64,000 nt of DNA from Dyadobacter diqingensis (GTDB lineage: Bacteria; Bacteroidota; Bacteroidia; Cytophagales; Spirosomataceae), in NCBI RefSeq assembly GCF_024220585.1, contig NZ_JAMXKF010000003.1, positions 620,001 to 684,000 on the forward strand, given 5' to 3'. Position 1 is the first letter of the stretch. Every line of letters begins with the position of its first letter. Made by a program: the position numbers and the translations under genes. The notes beneath the pieces were generated by a model, which searched no databases, was not told the origin of the DNA, and worked only from the letters and a program-made list of their open reading frames with translations. Shown here in pieces: positions 1 to 8,174 of this stretch.

Positions 1-918
1 TGGAAGTGGGACGGTATCCGTTCACAGATTATTTACAGAAATAATGAGCTGTTTATCTGGACCAGAGGTGAGGAACTATCGACTGATAAGTTTCCGGAGC
101 TCCACTTTTTAAGCAGTGTCCTTCCGAACGGGACTGTTTTGGATGGCGAAATCGTAAGTTATCAGGATAACAAGCCGATGCCTTTCAATGTTTTACAGAC
201 CAGGATCGGGCGGAAAAATCTTTCCAAAAAAGTATTGGAAGAGGCACCGGTCGCATTTATTGCTTACGATATTATGGAAGCCAATGGTGTGGACATCCGG
301 AATCTTACGCAGCTGCAAAGGAGGACTCAGCTTGAAGAAATTCATGAAAATATGCCTGTGCAAGCTGTGTTTAACCTTTCGCCGCTGGTTGAATTTAAAG
401 AATGGAGTACACTGCATCACCTGCACCCGACCTCCCGTGAGAATATTGCCGAGGGTTTTATGATCAAACGGAAGAGCAGTACCTACCAGGTTGGCAGGAA
501 AAAGGGTGATTGGTGGAAATGGAAAATAGACCCGCTGAGTGTGGATGCGGTTTTGATTTATGCCCAAAAAGGTTCGGGGCGTCGGGCCGAGCTTTTTACA
601 GATTATACTTTTGCCGTGTGGGGAGAAGATGGAAAACTGATCCCGTTTGCAAAAGCTTATTCCGGATTGACGGATGTTGAGATCGGGCAGGTTGACTATT
701 TCATCAAACGCAATGTGCTCGAAAAATTCGGTCCGGTAAGAACGGTAAAACCTGAACTGGTTTTTGAAATCGGATTTGAAGGAATTAATGAATCTACCCG
801 GCATAAGTCTGGCATTGCAGTCCGTTTTCCAAGGATATTGCGGTGGAGAAAGGACAAGAAGGCTCATGAAGCGGATACATTGGAGAGTTTGAAGGGGATT
901 TTGGAGAAGTATAAATAG
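1..918 (+). CDS. ATP-dependent DNA ligase, 5' truncated by window edge
   Basis: The frame is open from base 1, so the N-terminal part lies outside the window; 305 residues remain. The first residues are W-K-W-D-G-I-R, the KxDG nucleotidyltransferase motif with the lysine that is adenylated. In order follow LDGEIV (about residue 47), EGFMIK (151-156), KWKID (173-177), and RFPRILRWR near 275, which is motif VI of the C-terminal OB domain. It seals nicks in duplex DNA using ATP. With the next two genes it forms the ligase-associated helicase/PdeM cluster, seen in many Bacteroidota and Proteobacteria and assigned to DNA damage response. The usual first partner, a ligase-associated exonuclease, would lie upstream of the window. 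A 188-bp gap separates it from the helicase. Confidence 0.93.
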   Translation, partial: WKWDGIRSQIIYRNNELFIWTRGEELSTDKFPELHFLSSVLPNGTVLDGEIVSYQDNKPMPFNVLQTRIGRKNLSKKVLEEAPVAFIAYDIMEANGVDIRNLTQLQRRTQLEEIHENMPVQAVFNLSPLVEFKEWSTLHHLHPTSRENIAEGFMIKRKSSTYQVGRKKGDWWKWKIDPLSVDAVLIYAQKGSGRRAELFTDYTFAVWGEDGKLIPFAKAYSGLTDVEIGQVDYFIKRNVLEKFGPVRTVKPELVFEIGFEGINESTRHKSGIAVRFPRILRWRKDKKAHEADTLESLKGILEKYK

Positions 919-1106
919 TTTGGCAGGCGTTGAACTATGTTAATCTAACATCTAATGTAAAATTTGCATAGTTATCAAAAGGATTCTGATGATTCTCAAT
1001 AAGGATAATCTGATTACAGATATCGATATATTATTTCTAACTGGTCTGGAATGAAATTTGTAAATTGATATTACTTTTTAGCGCAAATTTCAATCCTACT
1101 TAACCT

Positions 1107-3569
1107 TTGACAAAATCCCGCGGACATATCGCTGTTGAGCAGTGGTTTAAATATAAAAACTGGAAATGGGCGGCTTTTCAAAAAGAAGCTGCGGCTGCTT
1201 ACCTTTCAGGGAAAAGCGGTCTGGTGAATGCGCCTACGGGTAGTGGGAAAACTTACTCTTTGTGGATCCCGATCCTGATCCGATACATCAATTCTTTACC
1301 CAAACAACCTGCAAAAAGGAGCAAGGGATTACAGGTTTTATGGATCACGCCGCTTCGGGCGCTTTCCAAAGACTTGTTCAGAAATATGGAAATGGCTGCG
1401 CTGGAAATGAATCTGAGCTTGCATGTGGGTGTGCGTTCAGGTGATACCAGTACGAAGGAACGAGCAAGTCAGAAAAAGCAAATGCCGGAAGCGCTGCTGA
1501 TTACACCTGAAAGTCTTCATATTTTATTTGCCCAAAAAAACAGTGCAGAAATTTTCAAAAACCTCCATACCGTTGTAGTAGACGAATGGCATGAGCTTAT
1601 GGGCAGCAAACGCGGAACTCAAACCGAACTTGCCCTGGCCCGGCTGAGAACGATCAACCCGCATTTACAAACCTGGGGCATATCGGCGACCATTGGAAAT
1701 CTGGAAGAGGCAAAGCAGGTGCTAGTCGGGATGGATTCTGCCGAGGAGGACACCGTAATTATCAAAGCAAAAACGCAGAAGAAAATCCTGGTTGAGAGCA
1801 TTCTCCCGGAGAAGGTGGAGACACTTCCCTGGGCAGGCTACATGGGAACGCGACTTATTGATTATGTTGTTGAAATTGTACGGAAGAGTAAAACAACACT
1901 ACTTTTTACCAATACCCGTTCGCAAACGGAAATCTGGTACCGGATTATTATTGAAAAGTACCCCGAATTCGCAGGGATTATGGCTTTGCATCATGCTTCT
2001 CTCGACCGGGAAATCCGCGACTGGGTGGAAGAGGCGCTGCATGAAGAGAAATTGAAACTGGTTATCTGTACGGCAAGTCTTGATCTGGGTGTGGATTTTC
2101 GTCCTGTTGATACGGTTATTCAGGTGGGGAGCCCCAAAAGCATTGCGCGGTTTATCCAGCGTGCCGGACGGAGCGGGCATCAGCCCGGTGTAGCGAGCAA
2201 AATCTATTTTTGCCCAACAAACGCCCTTGAATTAATTGAAGCCGTTTCTCTTCGCGACGGGGTTGAAAAAAATATTATCGAAGACCGTCCGCCTGTTATC
2301 CACGCATTTGATGTGCTGGCACAGTGGATGATCACGCTGGCTGTGGGTGGAGGTTTTGACGAACAGCAGCTTTTTGAAGAAATTCGTAATTGCTATGGTT
2401 ACCAGTTTATTAACCGTGAGGAATGGGAGTGGCTGCTGGGTTATATCACTACCGGCAGTTCGTCGCTGGTGGTTTATGATGAATACAAAAAGGTTGAGCG
2501 AATTGACGGCCGCTATGTGGTGACGAGCCGTCGGGTTGCACACCGCCACATGCTGAGCATGGGGACCATTGTTTCCGAGACGTCGTTGAAAGTTAAATTC
2601 CAGCATGGAAAATATCTTGGTTCTGTTGAAGAATCTTTTGTGACGCGCATGAAAGCCGGTGATGTTTTCGTCTTTGCCGGAATGAGTGTTGAGTTTGTCA
2701 GAATTCATGAAATGACAGTCACCGTTAAAAAAGCGGAAGGAAAAAGAGGTTTTCTGGTTAGGTGGGCGGGTGGAAGAATGCCGTTATCATCTCAGTTATC
2801 GGCCTTTATCCGCGACAGGTTGTCGGATGCGATCGATAATCCGCACAAGGAAAAGGAATTGTCTAAATTAAAACCCTTGCTGGAACTCCAACAGGAAAGA
2901 TCTATCATTCCACAAACTTCTGAGTTATTAATCGAACAATGTGAGACGAGAGAGGGGCATCACATTTTCATTTTTCCGTTTGAAGGACGACTGGTTCACG
3001 AAGGGATGTCGATTATTCTGGCATACCGAATCAGCAAATTAAGTCCGATCAGTTTTTCCGTCGCTATGAATGATTACGGTTTTGAATTGTTGAGCGATCA
3101 GTATGTCGATCTTGAAAAAATAATGAAAGACGTAGATTTGTTTTCAACGAATCATCTGGTTGACGATATTTACCAGAGTGTGAATGCGACGGAAATGGCG
3201 AAACGAAAATTTCGTGAAATAGCAGCGATTGCGGGGTTGATGTTTCAGGGTTATCCCGGAAAATATATGAAAACCAAGCAGGTGCAGGCATCAAGTTCAT
3301 TGTTGTTTACAGTGATGACAAAATATGAAAACAATAATTTGCTTGTAAATCAGGCCTATCAGGAGGTTCTGACTTATCAGTTGGAAGAAGTCAGGATGCG
3401 GAAAGCGCTTGACCGGATTGCAACGCAAAAAATAGTGATAAAAAAAACGAAAAAGCCGACACCTTTTTCGTTCCCTATCATGGTAGACCGGCTCCGTGAA
3501 CAGCTTACTTCTGAAAAGCTGGAAGACCGGATCCAGAAAATGCTCAAACAGTATAGTGATGCAGATTGA
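1107..3569 (+). CDS. ligase-associated DEXH-box DNA helicase (Lhr-like)
   Basis: An 820-residue superfamily 2 helicase. Walker A APTGSGKT is at 42-49, motif II DEWH at 159-162, SAT at 193-195, and motif VI QRAGRSGH at 351-358. The Lhr-type C-terminal extension fills residues of about 400-800. The predicted start is TTG at 1107: an in-frame TAA sits at 1101-1103, there is no nearby ATG, and the family usually begins about this far before the first helicase motif. Its 3' end overlaps the phosphoesterase gene by 11 bp, so the two are probably translationally coupled. It would unwind or translocate on DNA in a repair process with the ligase and the phosphoesterase; the exact substrate is not known from sequence. 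Confidence 0.92.
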   Translation: MTKSRGHIAVEQWFKYKNWKWAAFQKEAAAAYLSGKSGLVNAPTGSGKTYSLWIPILIRYINSLPKQPAKRSKGLQVLWITPLRALSKDLFRNMEMAALEMNLSLHVGVRSGDTSTKERASQKKQMPEALLITPESLHILFAQKNSAEIFKNLHTVVVDEWHELMGSKRGTQTELALARLRTINPHLQTWGISATIGNLEEAKQVLVGMDSAEEDTVIIKAKTQKKILVESILPEKVETLPWAGYMGTRLIDYVVEIVRKSKTTLLFTNTRSQTEIWYRIIIEKYPEFAGIMALHHASLDREIRDWVEEALHEEKLKLVICTASLDLGVDFRPVDTVIQVGSPKSIARFIQRAGRSGHQPGVASKIYFCPTNALELIEAVSLRDGVEKNIIEDRPPVIHAFDVLAQWMITLAVGGGFDEQQLFEEIRNCYGYQFINREEWEWLLGYITTGSSSLVVYDEYKKVERIDGRYVVTSRRVAHRHMLSMGTIVSETSLKVKFQHGKYLGSVEESFVTRMKAGDVFVFAGMSVEFVRIHEMTVTVKKAEGKRGFLVRWAGGRMPLSSQLSAFIRDRLSDAIDNPHKEKELSKLKPLLELQQERSIIPQTSELLIEQCETREGHHIFIFPFEGRLVHEGMSIILAYRISKLSPISFSVAMNDYGFELLSDQYVDLEKIMKDVDLFSTNHLVDDIYQSVNATEMAKRKFREIAAIAGLMFQGYPGKYMKTKQVQASSSLLFTVMTKYENNNLLVNQAYQEVLTYQLEEVRMRKALDRIATQKIVIKKTKKPTPFSFPIMVDRLREQLTSEKLEDRIQKMLKQYSDAD

Positions 3570-4200
3570 AATAAGAGATAACCATTTTGATTTATTGATT
3601 CAAAAAGCCATTTTCTGGCAGGAAAAACAAACCCTACTCATTGGCGACTTACACCTTGGCAAAATCACACATTTCCGGAAAGAGGGAATAGCTGTTCCGC
3701 AGATTGCAGCAGAGGACAATTTTGAGCGACTGGACGAATTGGTTGAAAATACAAAGGCATCGCGAATTATTTTTTTGGGTGACCTTTTTCACAGCAAGTA
3801 CAACTCAGAATGGGAAACATTTTCGGCATGGCGGGCCAAATATCATTTTATTGAAATGATTATCGTGATCGGAAACCATGATATTTTACCCGTAAGTCTG
3901 TTTTTGGAAAATAATATTGAAGTGTATAAAAATGATTTTGAAGAAGATGATTTCATCTTTACACATCATCCAAGAGTAGAACCGGACCCGCTGAAATTTG
4001 TTTTTGCCGGGCATGTGCACCCCGTTTTTACGTCGTATGGAAAGGGGAGACAGCGTTTCAGACTGCCATGTTTTGTGGTGGATAAATGTCAGGCCATTTT
4101 GCCCAGTTTTGGCGTTTTTACGGGAGGATTTGGTGTGGATTTGATTGCCGGACGGAAAATATATATGTTAACGGAACAGCGGGTTTTTGCAGTGGGGTGA
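3559..4200 (+). CDS. pdeM: ligase-associated metallophosphoesterase PdeM
   Basis: A 213-residue calcineurin-like phosphoesterase. The metal-binding blocks are GDLHLG (29-34), GDLFH (74-78), GNHD (105-108), the HH pair (136-137) and GHVH (151-154). I place the start at the ATG at 3559, inside the helicase 3' end; a longer open frame back to 3496 only reads through helicase codons. Homologues in this cluster are called ligase-associated DNA damage response endonuclease PdeM. The overlap with the helicase gene and the shared order with the ligase support co-expression. The second metal block reads GDLFH where many relatives have GDxxD/H, which is acceptable for the superfamily. Confidence 0.9.
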   Translation: MQIEIRDNHFDLLIQKAIFWQEKQTLLIGDLHLGKITHFRKEGIAVPQIAAEDNFERLDELVENTKASRIIFLGDLFHSKYNSEWETFSAWRAKYHFIEMIIVIGNHDILPVSLFLENNIEVYKNDFEEDDFIFTHHPRVEPDPLKFVFAGHVHPVFTSYGKGRQRFRLPCFVVDKCQAILPSFGVFTGGFGVDLIAGRKIYMLTEQRVFAVG

Positions 4201-4217
4201 ATTAAATGATATAAGTA

Positions 4218-4466
4218 GTGTCACCCCGTTGGGGTTATGCAAGTGACAGATTGTTAAGCTGCTATAATACTGTCATCCCTTCGGGATTGTTTTATTGAAG
4301 TGAAGAGAATTTTCGCATGACACGTGCTTCGGGATTGTTTTGGATAATGCTTAAAAAGTTGCCACAAATTTTGTCTCGAAAACTGCTTCCGGATACAAAC
4401 CCGAAGGGTTGAAAGTATTATAGAAACAAGCTGCTGACGAGCTACGCAAACCCTGAAAGGGTGACA
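4218..4466. repeat. intergenic cluster of CCC/GGG palindromic repeat units
   Basis: The 295-bp gap between PdeM and the DUF4130 gene contains no convincing ORF. It holds five related short units: GTGTCACCCCGTTGGGGTT at 4218-4236, TGTCATCCCTTCGGGATT at about 4271, a variant ending CTTCGGGATTGTTTT at about 4318, AAACCCGAAGGGTTGAAAG at about 4397, and AACCCTGAAAGGGTGACAT at 4448-4466. The first and last units are inverted copies, so the region could fold as a long cruciform. The stretch CTTCGGGATTGTTTT occurs twice in direct orientation. It looks like an interspersed non-coding repeat; it may also end transcription from both sides. Copy number in the genome cannot be judged here. Confidence 0.7.
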
Positions 4467-4495
4467 TCATATCTCAGGGAACTTTGATCGAATTT

Positions 4496-5320
4496 TTACT
4501 TTTTCTCAATCAGATGTTTCCAATACCGTTTTGGTACGTGCTGTAAATGCAGTTTGATATTCCTGCGCGACGGAATATTCACATGTTTGAAATAATCTTT
4601 CCACAACTCCTGATACAAAGTCTCAGAATCATGAAAAACTTCCTTAACAGCAGTCCCGGAACGTGTATCATCTGAAAAATTTAGCGTTATTTCTTCTACT
4701 TTTTCCTGGTCATAATAAATTCCGTACTTACGCCGGATATCGTAAATCAGCCAGTTTTGATCTGCATAACGTTCTTCGAAATGTTTGGTGAGAAGCGGAA
4801 TAACATTAAAATCCGGCTCAATACCAGCATAATATAAGTCGTCCGAAGTGCGCTGAAATCTTACAAAAGCCTCCATTCGGTGTTTTTCGCGATAAACCAT
4901 TTTGGAAGTCTGATTTACTTTCAAAACATCAGCATTTCCGTAAGCCAGATGTGGTGATTCGAAACCGGAAAAATAAAATTTGATACATGAAAAAATACTA
5001 AGTTCTATTCCCGGAATTTCGGACAAATAGCAGCGGTACAACTGAATACAATTTTCTTTCGGGACCTTCTTTTGTAATCCAAGCCAGACACGCTGAGCCT
5101 TTTCATCGTCTGTCGTTACTGTGATCGTCTCGGCAAAAAAATCAGATTGGCTTTCGCGGCCGGCTACTGAAAAACCAGATATCTGCCATTTTCTTGCATA
5201 AGCATCAAAAACCGCTGTCAGCAATCCGTACCAGGTTCCGTCGTAGGAAATTGTTACGGGTTTATCCGAAAAGATTGTATTGCTGCCCTCCATGAGAAAG
5301 GAATTTACTTCTGGATTCAT
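4496..5320 (-). CDS. putative DNA metabolism protein, DUF4130 (TIGR03915-like)
   Basis: A 274-residue protein; translation may instead begin at Met10 (5293), which lies next to the conserved-looking ISYDGTWYGLLTAVFDAY segment. The gene overlaps the 3' end of the radical SAM gene, by 59 bp from the first Met or about 32 bp from Met10. This pairing and order are typical of the TIGR03916/TIGR03915 pair, annotated as putative DNA modification or repair proteins. The C-terminal part contains aromatic and basic residues (WLIYDIRRKYGIYYD near 195) consistent with nucleic-acid binding. The biochemical reaction is unknown, and I do not claim one. Confidence 0.82.
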   Translation of the reverse strand: MNPEVNSFLMEGSNTIFSDKPVTISYDGTWYGLLTAVFDAYARKWQISGFSVAGRESQSDFFAETITVTTDDEKAQRVWLGLQKKVPKENCIQLYRCYLSEIPGIELSIFSCIKFYFSGFESPHLAYGNADVLKVNQTSKMVYREKHRMEAFVRFQRTSDDLYYAGIEPDFNVIPLLTKHFEERYADQNWLIYDIRRKYGIYYDQEKVEEITLNFSDDTRSGTAVKEVFHDSETLYQELWKDYFKHVNIPSRRNIKLHLQHVPKRYWKHLIEKK

Positions 5321-6521
5321 TGAGAATAAACTGACGGATTTTAGCCTCCGTATAATCCTTGCGGTCGGTAACCGGGCTGTTACAGGTTATGAAATATTTT
5401 GCCCGGTTAACGGCAATTCCGATTTTTTTAAGATGCTCCCAACCCAATTTGTTAAACCGTCGGGCACCCACGATCTTCTGCGCCGATTGTACGCCAATGC
5501 CGGGTACTCTCAGGATAAGCTGCAAGTCGGCCGTGTTGATATCAATCGGGAAAAAATGCATATTTCGTAATGCCCAGCTCAGTTTCGGATCTATTTCAGG
5601 ATCAAGATTCGGGAACTGGTCATTCAACAATTCCTGAACATGAAAACCGTAAAACCGCATGAGCCAGTCTGTCTGGTAGAGCCGGCTTTCACGTAGAACG
5701 GGCACTGCACTTCCCAGGCCGGGTAAGCGGTTATCATTGCTGATCGGCACATATCCTGAATAATAAACACGTTTCAGGTTAAAGCCCTTATAGAATTTAT
5801 TTGCCGTATGCATGATATCCTTGTCTGACTCACCACTGGCGCCGATGATCATCTGCGTACTTTGTCCGGCCGGTGCAAAAAGTGGCGCAGATTTAAATAT
5901 TTTCGACTCCTCAGTAGTCCTGATGATCTCTTTTTTAAGATAATTCATCGGGTCTATCATGTCTTTTATATTCTTATCCGGAGCCAGGAGTTTTAGCCCG
6001 CTTTCAGTCGGGATCTCGATATTGACGCTTAGCCTGTCTGCATACAAACCAGCCTCGTGCATAAGCTCGTCGCTGGCGCCGGGAATGGTTTTGAGATGGA
6101 TATATCCATTGAACTTATTCTCGGTGCGTAATTTTTTTGCGACAGAAACAAGTCTTTCCATTGTGTAATCGGCATTTTTAAAAATACCTGAACTCAGAAA
6201 AAGGCCTTCAATATAATTTCTGCGGTAGAAGTTCATGGTCAGGTCGACCACTTCCTGAACGGTAAAGGCTGCTCTTTTGATGTCGTTGCTTTTACGCGTT
6301 ACGCAATAGGCACAGTCGAAAATGCAATGATTGGTGAGCAAAATTTTGAGAAGAGAAACGCAGCGACCGTCTTCGGTATAGGTATGGCAAATCCCGCTGC
6401 CGGTTGCTTCTCCTAAACCTTTGTTATGATTCGTTCGCTTGCTTCCACTGGAAGAACAGGATACGTCGTACTTGGCCGCATCAGCGAGAATCTGAAGCTT
6501 CTCATGAAGTCTTTCCGACAT
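5262..6521 (-). CDS. putative DNA modification/repair radical SAM protein (TIGR03916-like)
   Basis: A 419-residue radical SAM enzyme. C66, C70 and C73 form the CX3CX2C motif (NHCIFDCAYC) that binds the [4Fe-4S] cluster and SAM. Additional cysteines lie at about 22, 45 and 54. The C-terminal region carries a helix-hairpin-helix DNA-binding motif (LRVPGIGVQSAQKI, about 338-351). A radical SAM core joined to HhH fits a role on DNA, but the substrate is not established. The downstream DUF4130 gene overlaps it, so both are probably one transcript. A candidate promoter and a perfect 8+1+8 palindrome lie just upstream at 6547-6588. Confidence 0.88.
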   Translation of the reverse strand: MSERLHEKLQILADAAKYDVSCSSSGSKRTNHNKGLGEATGSGICHTYTEDGRCVSLLKILLTNHCIFDCAYCVTRKSNDIKRAAFTVQEVVDLTMNFYRRNYIEGLFLSSGIFKNADYTMERLVSVAKKLRTENKFNGYIHLKTIPGASDELMHEAGLYADRLSVNIEIPTESGLKLLAPDKNIKDMIDPMNYLKKEIIRTTEESKIFKSAPLFAPAGQSTQMIIGASGESDKDIMHTANKFYKGFNLKRVYYSGYVPISNDNRLPGLGSAVPVLRESRLYQTDWLMRFYGFHVQELLNDQFPNLDPEIDPKLSWALRNMHFFPIDINTADLQLILRVPGIGVQSAQKIVGARRFNKLGWEHLKKIGIAVNRAKYFITCNSPVTDRKDYTEAKIRQFILNESRSKFLSHGGQQYNLFG

Positions 6522-6546
6522 ATCCGTATTCTATAACGTTTGTTGA

Positions 6547-6588
6547 TGATACTAATAGTATCACAAATATACTAATAATTTGATACTT
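6547..6588 (-). promoter_or_regulatory. candidate promoter and palindromic operator of the DNA-repair pair
   Basis: Reading the minus strand, AAGTATCA (6588-6581) is followed by the -7-like box TATATTTG (6571-6564, fits TAnnTTTG) and then by TGATACTATTAGTATCA (6563-6547), a perfect palindrome with 8-bp arms and a 1-bp centre. The AGTATCA half-site also occurs upstream of the -7 box. The palindrome falls where transcription would start, about 26 bp before the ATG at 6521, so a bound repressor would block initiation. No clear -33 TTTG is seen. That the site responds to DNA damage is inference from the genes it precedes. Confidence 0.6.
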
Positions 6589-6773
6589 ATAATAATTTAC
6601 ACAATGAAATTTTAGAGAAATGGTGGGGAAGCTCCTACGGAGCCCGGGATGGAGGTTTTTATTTTGGCGCTATAAACAGGGAACTCCAAAGTAGCTGTGT
6701 AAATTAAATCGGAATAAATAATTGAATGAGATATAGTGCAAACTGATCTTTACGGTATGGAAATCAGCTGGGA

Positions 6774-7667
6774 TCAGTGTTTCACAATTTCGGTTTTGCT
6801 ATCCACATTTTTCATGAACGTGTGAATTTGACCGTAACGCTTATTCCAGGGATTGAAGAATTGCGTGATCATGGGAATGTGTTTTTTGTTTTTCAGGATT
6901 TCAAAAGGTGTCCCCGGAGCAAATTCCTGCAAGGCTTTAATGAATTTTTCATTGCTGGATGCAATCGAAGGATATGTTTTCCCACCCAGAAAAATAGTTA
7001 TCGGAGGCATGTTTTGATGCAGATGATAAAGCGGTGACGCTTCTTTCCAGATCTTTTGTCCGGTGGTAAAGGTTTTCAGATACGTATGATCGCTCGGAAA
7101 TTTTTCATCCAGCAGATAACCATACATATCCAGCCCAGCCGCATCGATAAGAATAATGCCTTTAATTGGATTTTCCATGTTAAGTTTCCTGAAATATTCT
7201 TCGTCAATTCCTACGAGTGCGGCCAGGTGTCCACCTGCGGAATGGCCTGAAATAAAAATTCTGTCGGGGTTTCCACCATATTCCCGAATATTTTCTTTTA
7301 CCCATTTTACGGATCTTGCCATGTACTCAGCCATTTCTTTGTACGTCGCGGTTGGGCTTAATGGATAATCAGGAATAACGGTTACGATATCTTTCCTGGA
7401 CCAGTTTCTGCCGAGCAAATTGTATTGAGATTTCTTACCGGAATTCCAGTTCCCGCCGTGGATGAAAATCAAAACGTCTTTGGGTGATTTTGGTCTCCGG
7501 GGCTCGAAAACATTAAGTTGCTGCTCCTGAATTTTCCCGGAAGCCGGGGCATATGTAATATTTTTGTGCGCTTTGCTGCCTGTCCATGCACAACCGGAAA
7601 GGGTAAGAAGCGCGGCTCCAAACAGGATAAAAAGAATAATAAGGGATACCCGGGTTTCTGAATTCAC
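6774..7667 (-). CDS. alpha/beta hydrolase lipoprotein (BD-FAE/esterase-like)
   Basis: I choose the GTG at 7667 as start (297 residues), because it begins a clean lipoprotein signal peptide with lipobox LTLSGC at about residue 26; an open frame extends to 7784 but that extra segment runs into the upstream structured region and lacks a sensible signal. The esterase signatures are the oxyanion-hole HGGNW near residue 72 and the nucleophile GHSAGGH near 140. A catalytic acid and His (KKHIPMI near the C-terminus) are plausible. It probably hydrolyses a carboxylic ester at the envelope; substrate unknown. It may be transcribed separately from the CDGSH gene, since a strong terminator lies between them. 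Confidence 0.8.
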   Translation of the reverse strand: MNSETRVSLIILFILFGAALLTLSGCAWTGSKAHKNITYAPASGKIQEQQLNVFEPRRPKSPKDVLIFIHGGNWNSGKKSQYNLLGRNWSRKDIVTVIPDYPLSPTATYKEMAEYMARSVKWVKENIREYGGNPDRIFISGHSAGGHLAALVGIDEEYFRKLNMENPIKGIILIDAAGLDMYGYLLDEKFPSDHTYLKTFTTGQKIWKEASPLYHLHQNMPPITIFLGGKTYPSIASSNEKFIKALQEFAPGTPFEILKNKKHIPMITQFFNPWNKRYGQIHTFMKNVDSKTEIVKH

Positions 7668-7758
7668 GATAAATGTCTTTGATGAAGATACTGAAAGACA
7701 TACGTGAAAATATACTCTGTGGATTGCGGTGACGTGAGGAGGGATTGTGAGAGGGAAG

Positions 7759-7811
7759 AAAAAAAGGAGAAGCCAACTTTTCAAAAGGGCACGCCCTGTG
7801 TTGACTTCTCC
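7759..7811 (-). terminator. rho-independent terminator after the CDGSH gene
   Basis: On the minus strand, GGAGAAGTCAAC pairs with GTTGGCTTCTCC (arms 7800-7811 and 7766-7777, one mismatch), with a further AGGG/CCCT stem inside, and seven T follow directly (7765-7759). It is well placed to end the CDGSH transcript. Because it lies upstream of the esterase gene it could also act as an attenuator. Confidence 0.8.
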
Positions 7812-7862
7812 CGGTACTTCTCAGGAAACTTTTCCTGAGCCCGAACCTTTCTCATGGCCGGG
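7812..7862 (-). other. structured RNA segment between CDGSH stop and terminator
   Basis: Immediately after the CDGSH stop codon the minus strand can fold into an outer CCCGG/CCGGG stem (7862-7858 with 7814-7810) enclosing a hairpin with arms CTCAGGAAA and TTTCCTGAG (7839-7820). The outer stem shares two bases with the following terminator stem, so the two folds may compete. I do not recognise a known riboswitch or small RNA. It could be a 3' UTR, a processed small RNA, or the leader of the downstream esterase gene. Confidence 0.5.
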
Positions 7863-7871
7863 TCTTAATAT

Positions 7872-8096
7872 CTAAACCTTTTTCGGAGGCAGGTCAAATG
7901 CAACCGCATTGTGCTCAAAATGTCCCTTGTGAGAACCGTCGCAGAATGGTTTGTTGGCAGAAAGTCCGCAGCGGCAGATCGAAAGCACTGTTCTTCCTTC
8001 CAATCCGTATGCATTTCCCTGCGCATCTACGATTTCAAAATCTCCGTCAACTTTCAGAGAGCCGTTGTTGTTAACGGTAAGCTTTACTTTTGTCAT
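7872..8096 (-). CDS. CDGSH iron-sulfur domain protein
   Basis: A 74-residue protein. It contains the CDGSH signature: C-R-C-G-L-S-A-N-K-P-F-C-D-G-S-H near residues 42-57, giving the three Cys and one His that bind a [2Fe-2S] cluster. The N-terminal part is a short beta-rich segment (VKLTVNNNGSLKVDGDFEI). These small proteins are thought to act in redox sensing or Fe-S handling; the specific partner here is unknown. The gene appears monocistronic, with a structured segment and a terminator directly after the stop. Confidence 0.92.
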   Translation of the reverse strand: MTKVKLTVNNNGSLKVDGDFEIVDAQGNAYGLEGRTVLSICRCGLSANKPFCDGSHKGHFEHNAVAFDLPPKKV

Positions 8097-8174
8097 GGTG
8101 AATAATTTTGCCCAAAGGTAGCAATCCCATCGGTTGCAGAAATACCGGCAGGCTAATTTAGCATGAGTACAAAT

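Noticed and set aside
188..867. Overlapping open frames in other phases inside the ligase gene
   Set aside because: They lack family motifs and follow the shadow pattern of the real gene; the same applies to similar frames inside the other large genes.
3496..3558. Extended start of PdeM
   Set aside because: It only reads through the 3' end of the helicase gene in another frame; the ATG at 3559 gives the normal first strand of the family.
7668..7784. Longer esterase start at 7784
   Set aside because: The extra 39 residues overlap a structured, terminator-like region, and the lipoprotein signal begins at the GTG at 7667.
7812..7862. Signal recognition particle RNA, 6S RNA or known riboswitch
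   Set aside because: The conserved SRP loop, 6S bubble and riboswitch core motifs are absent; it is kept as an unnamed structured segment.
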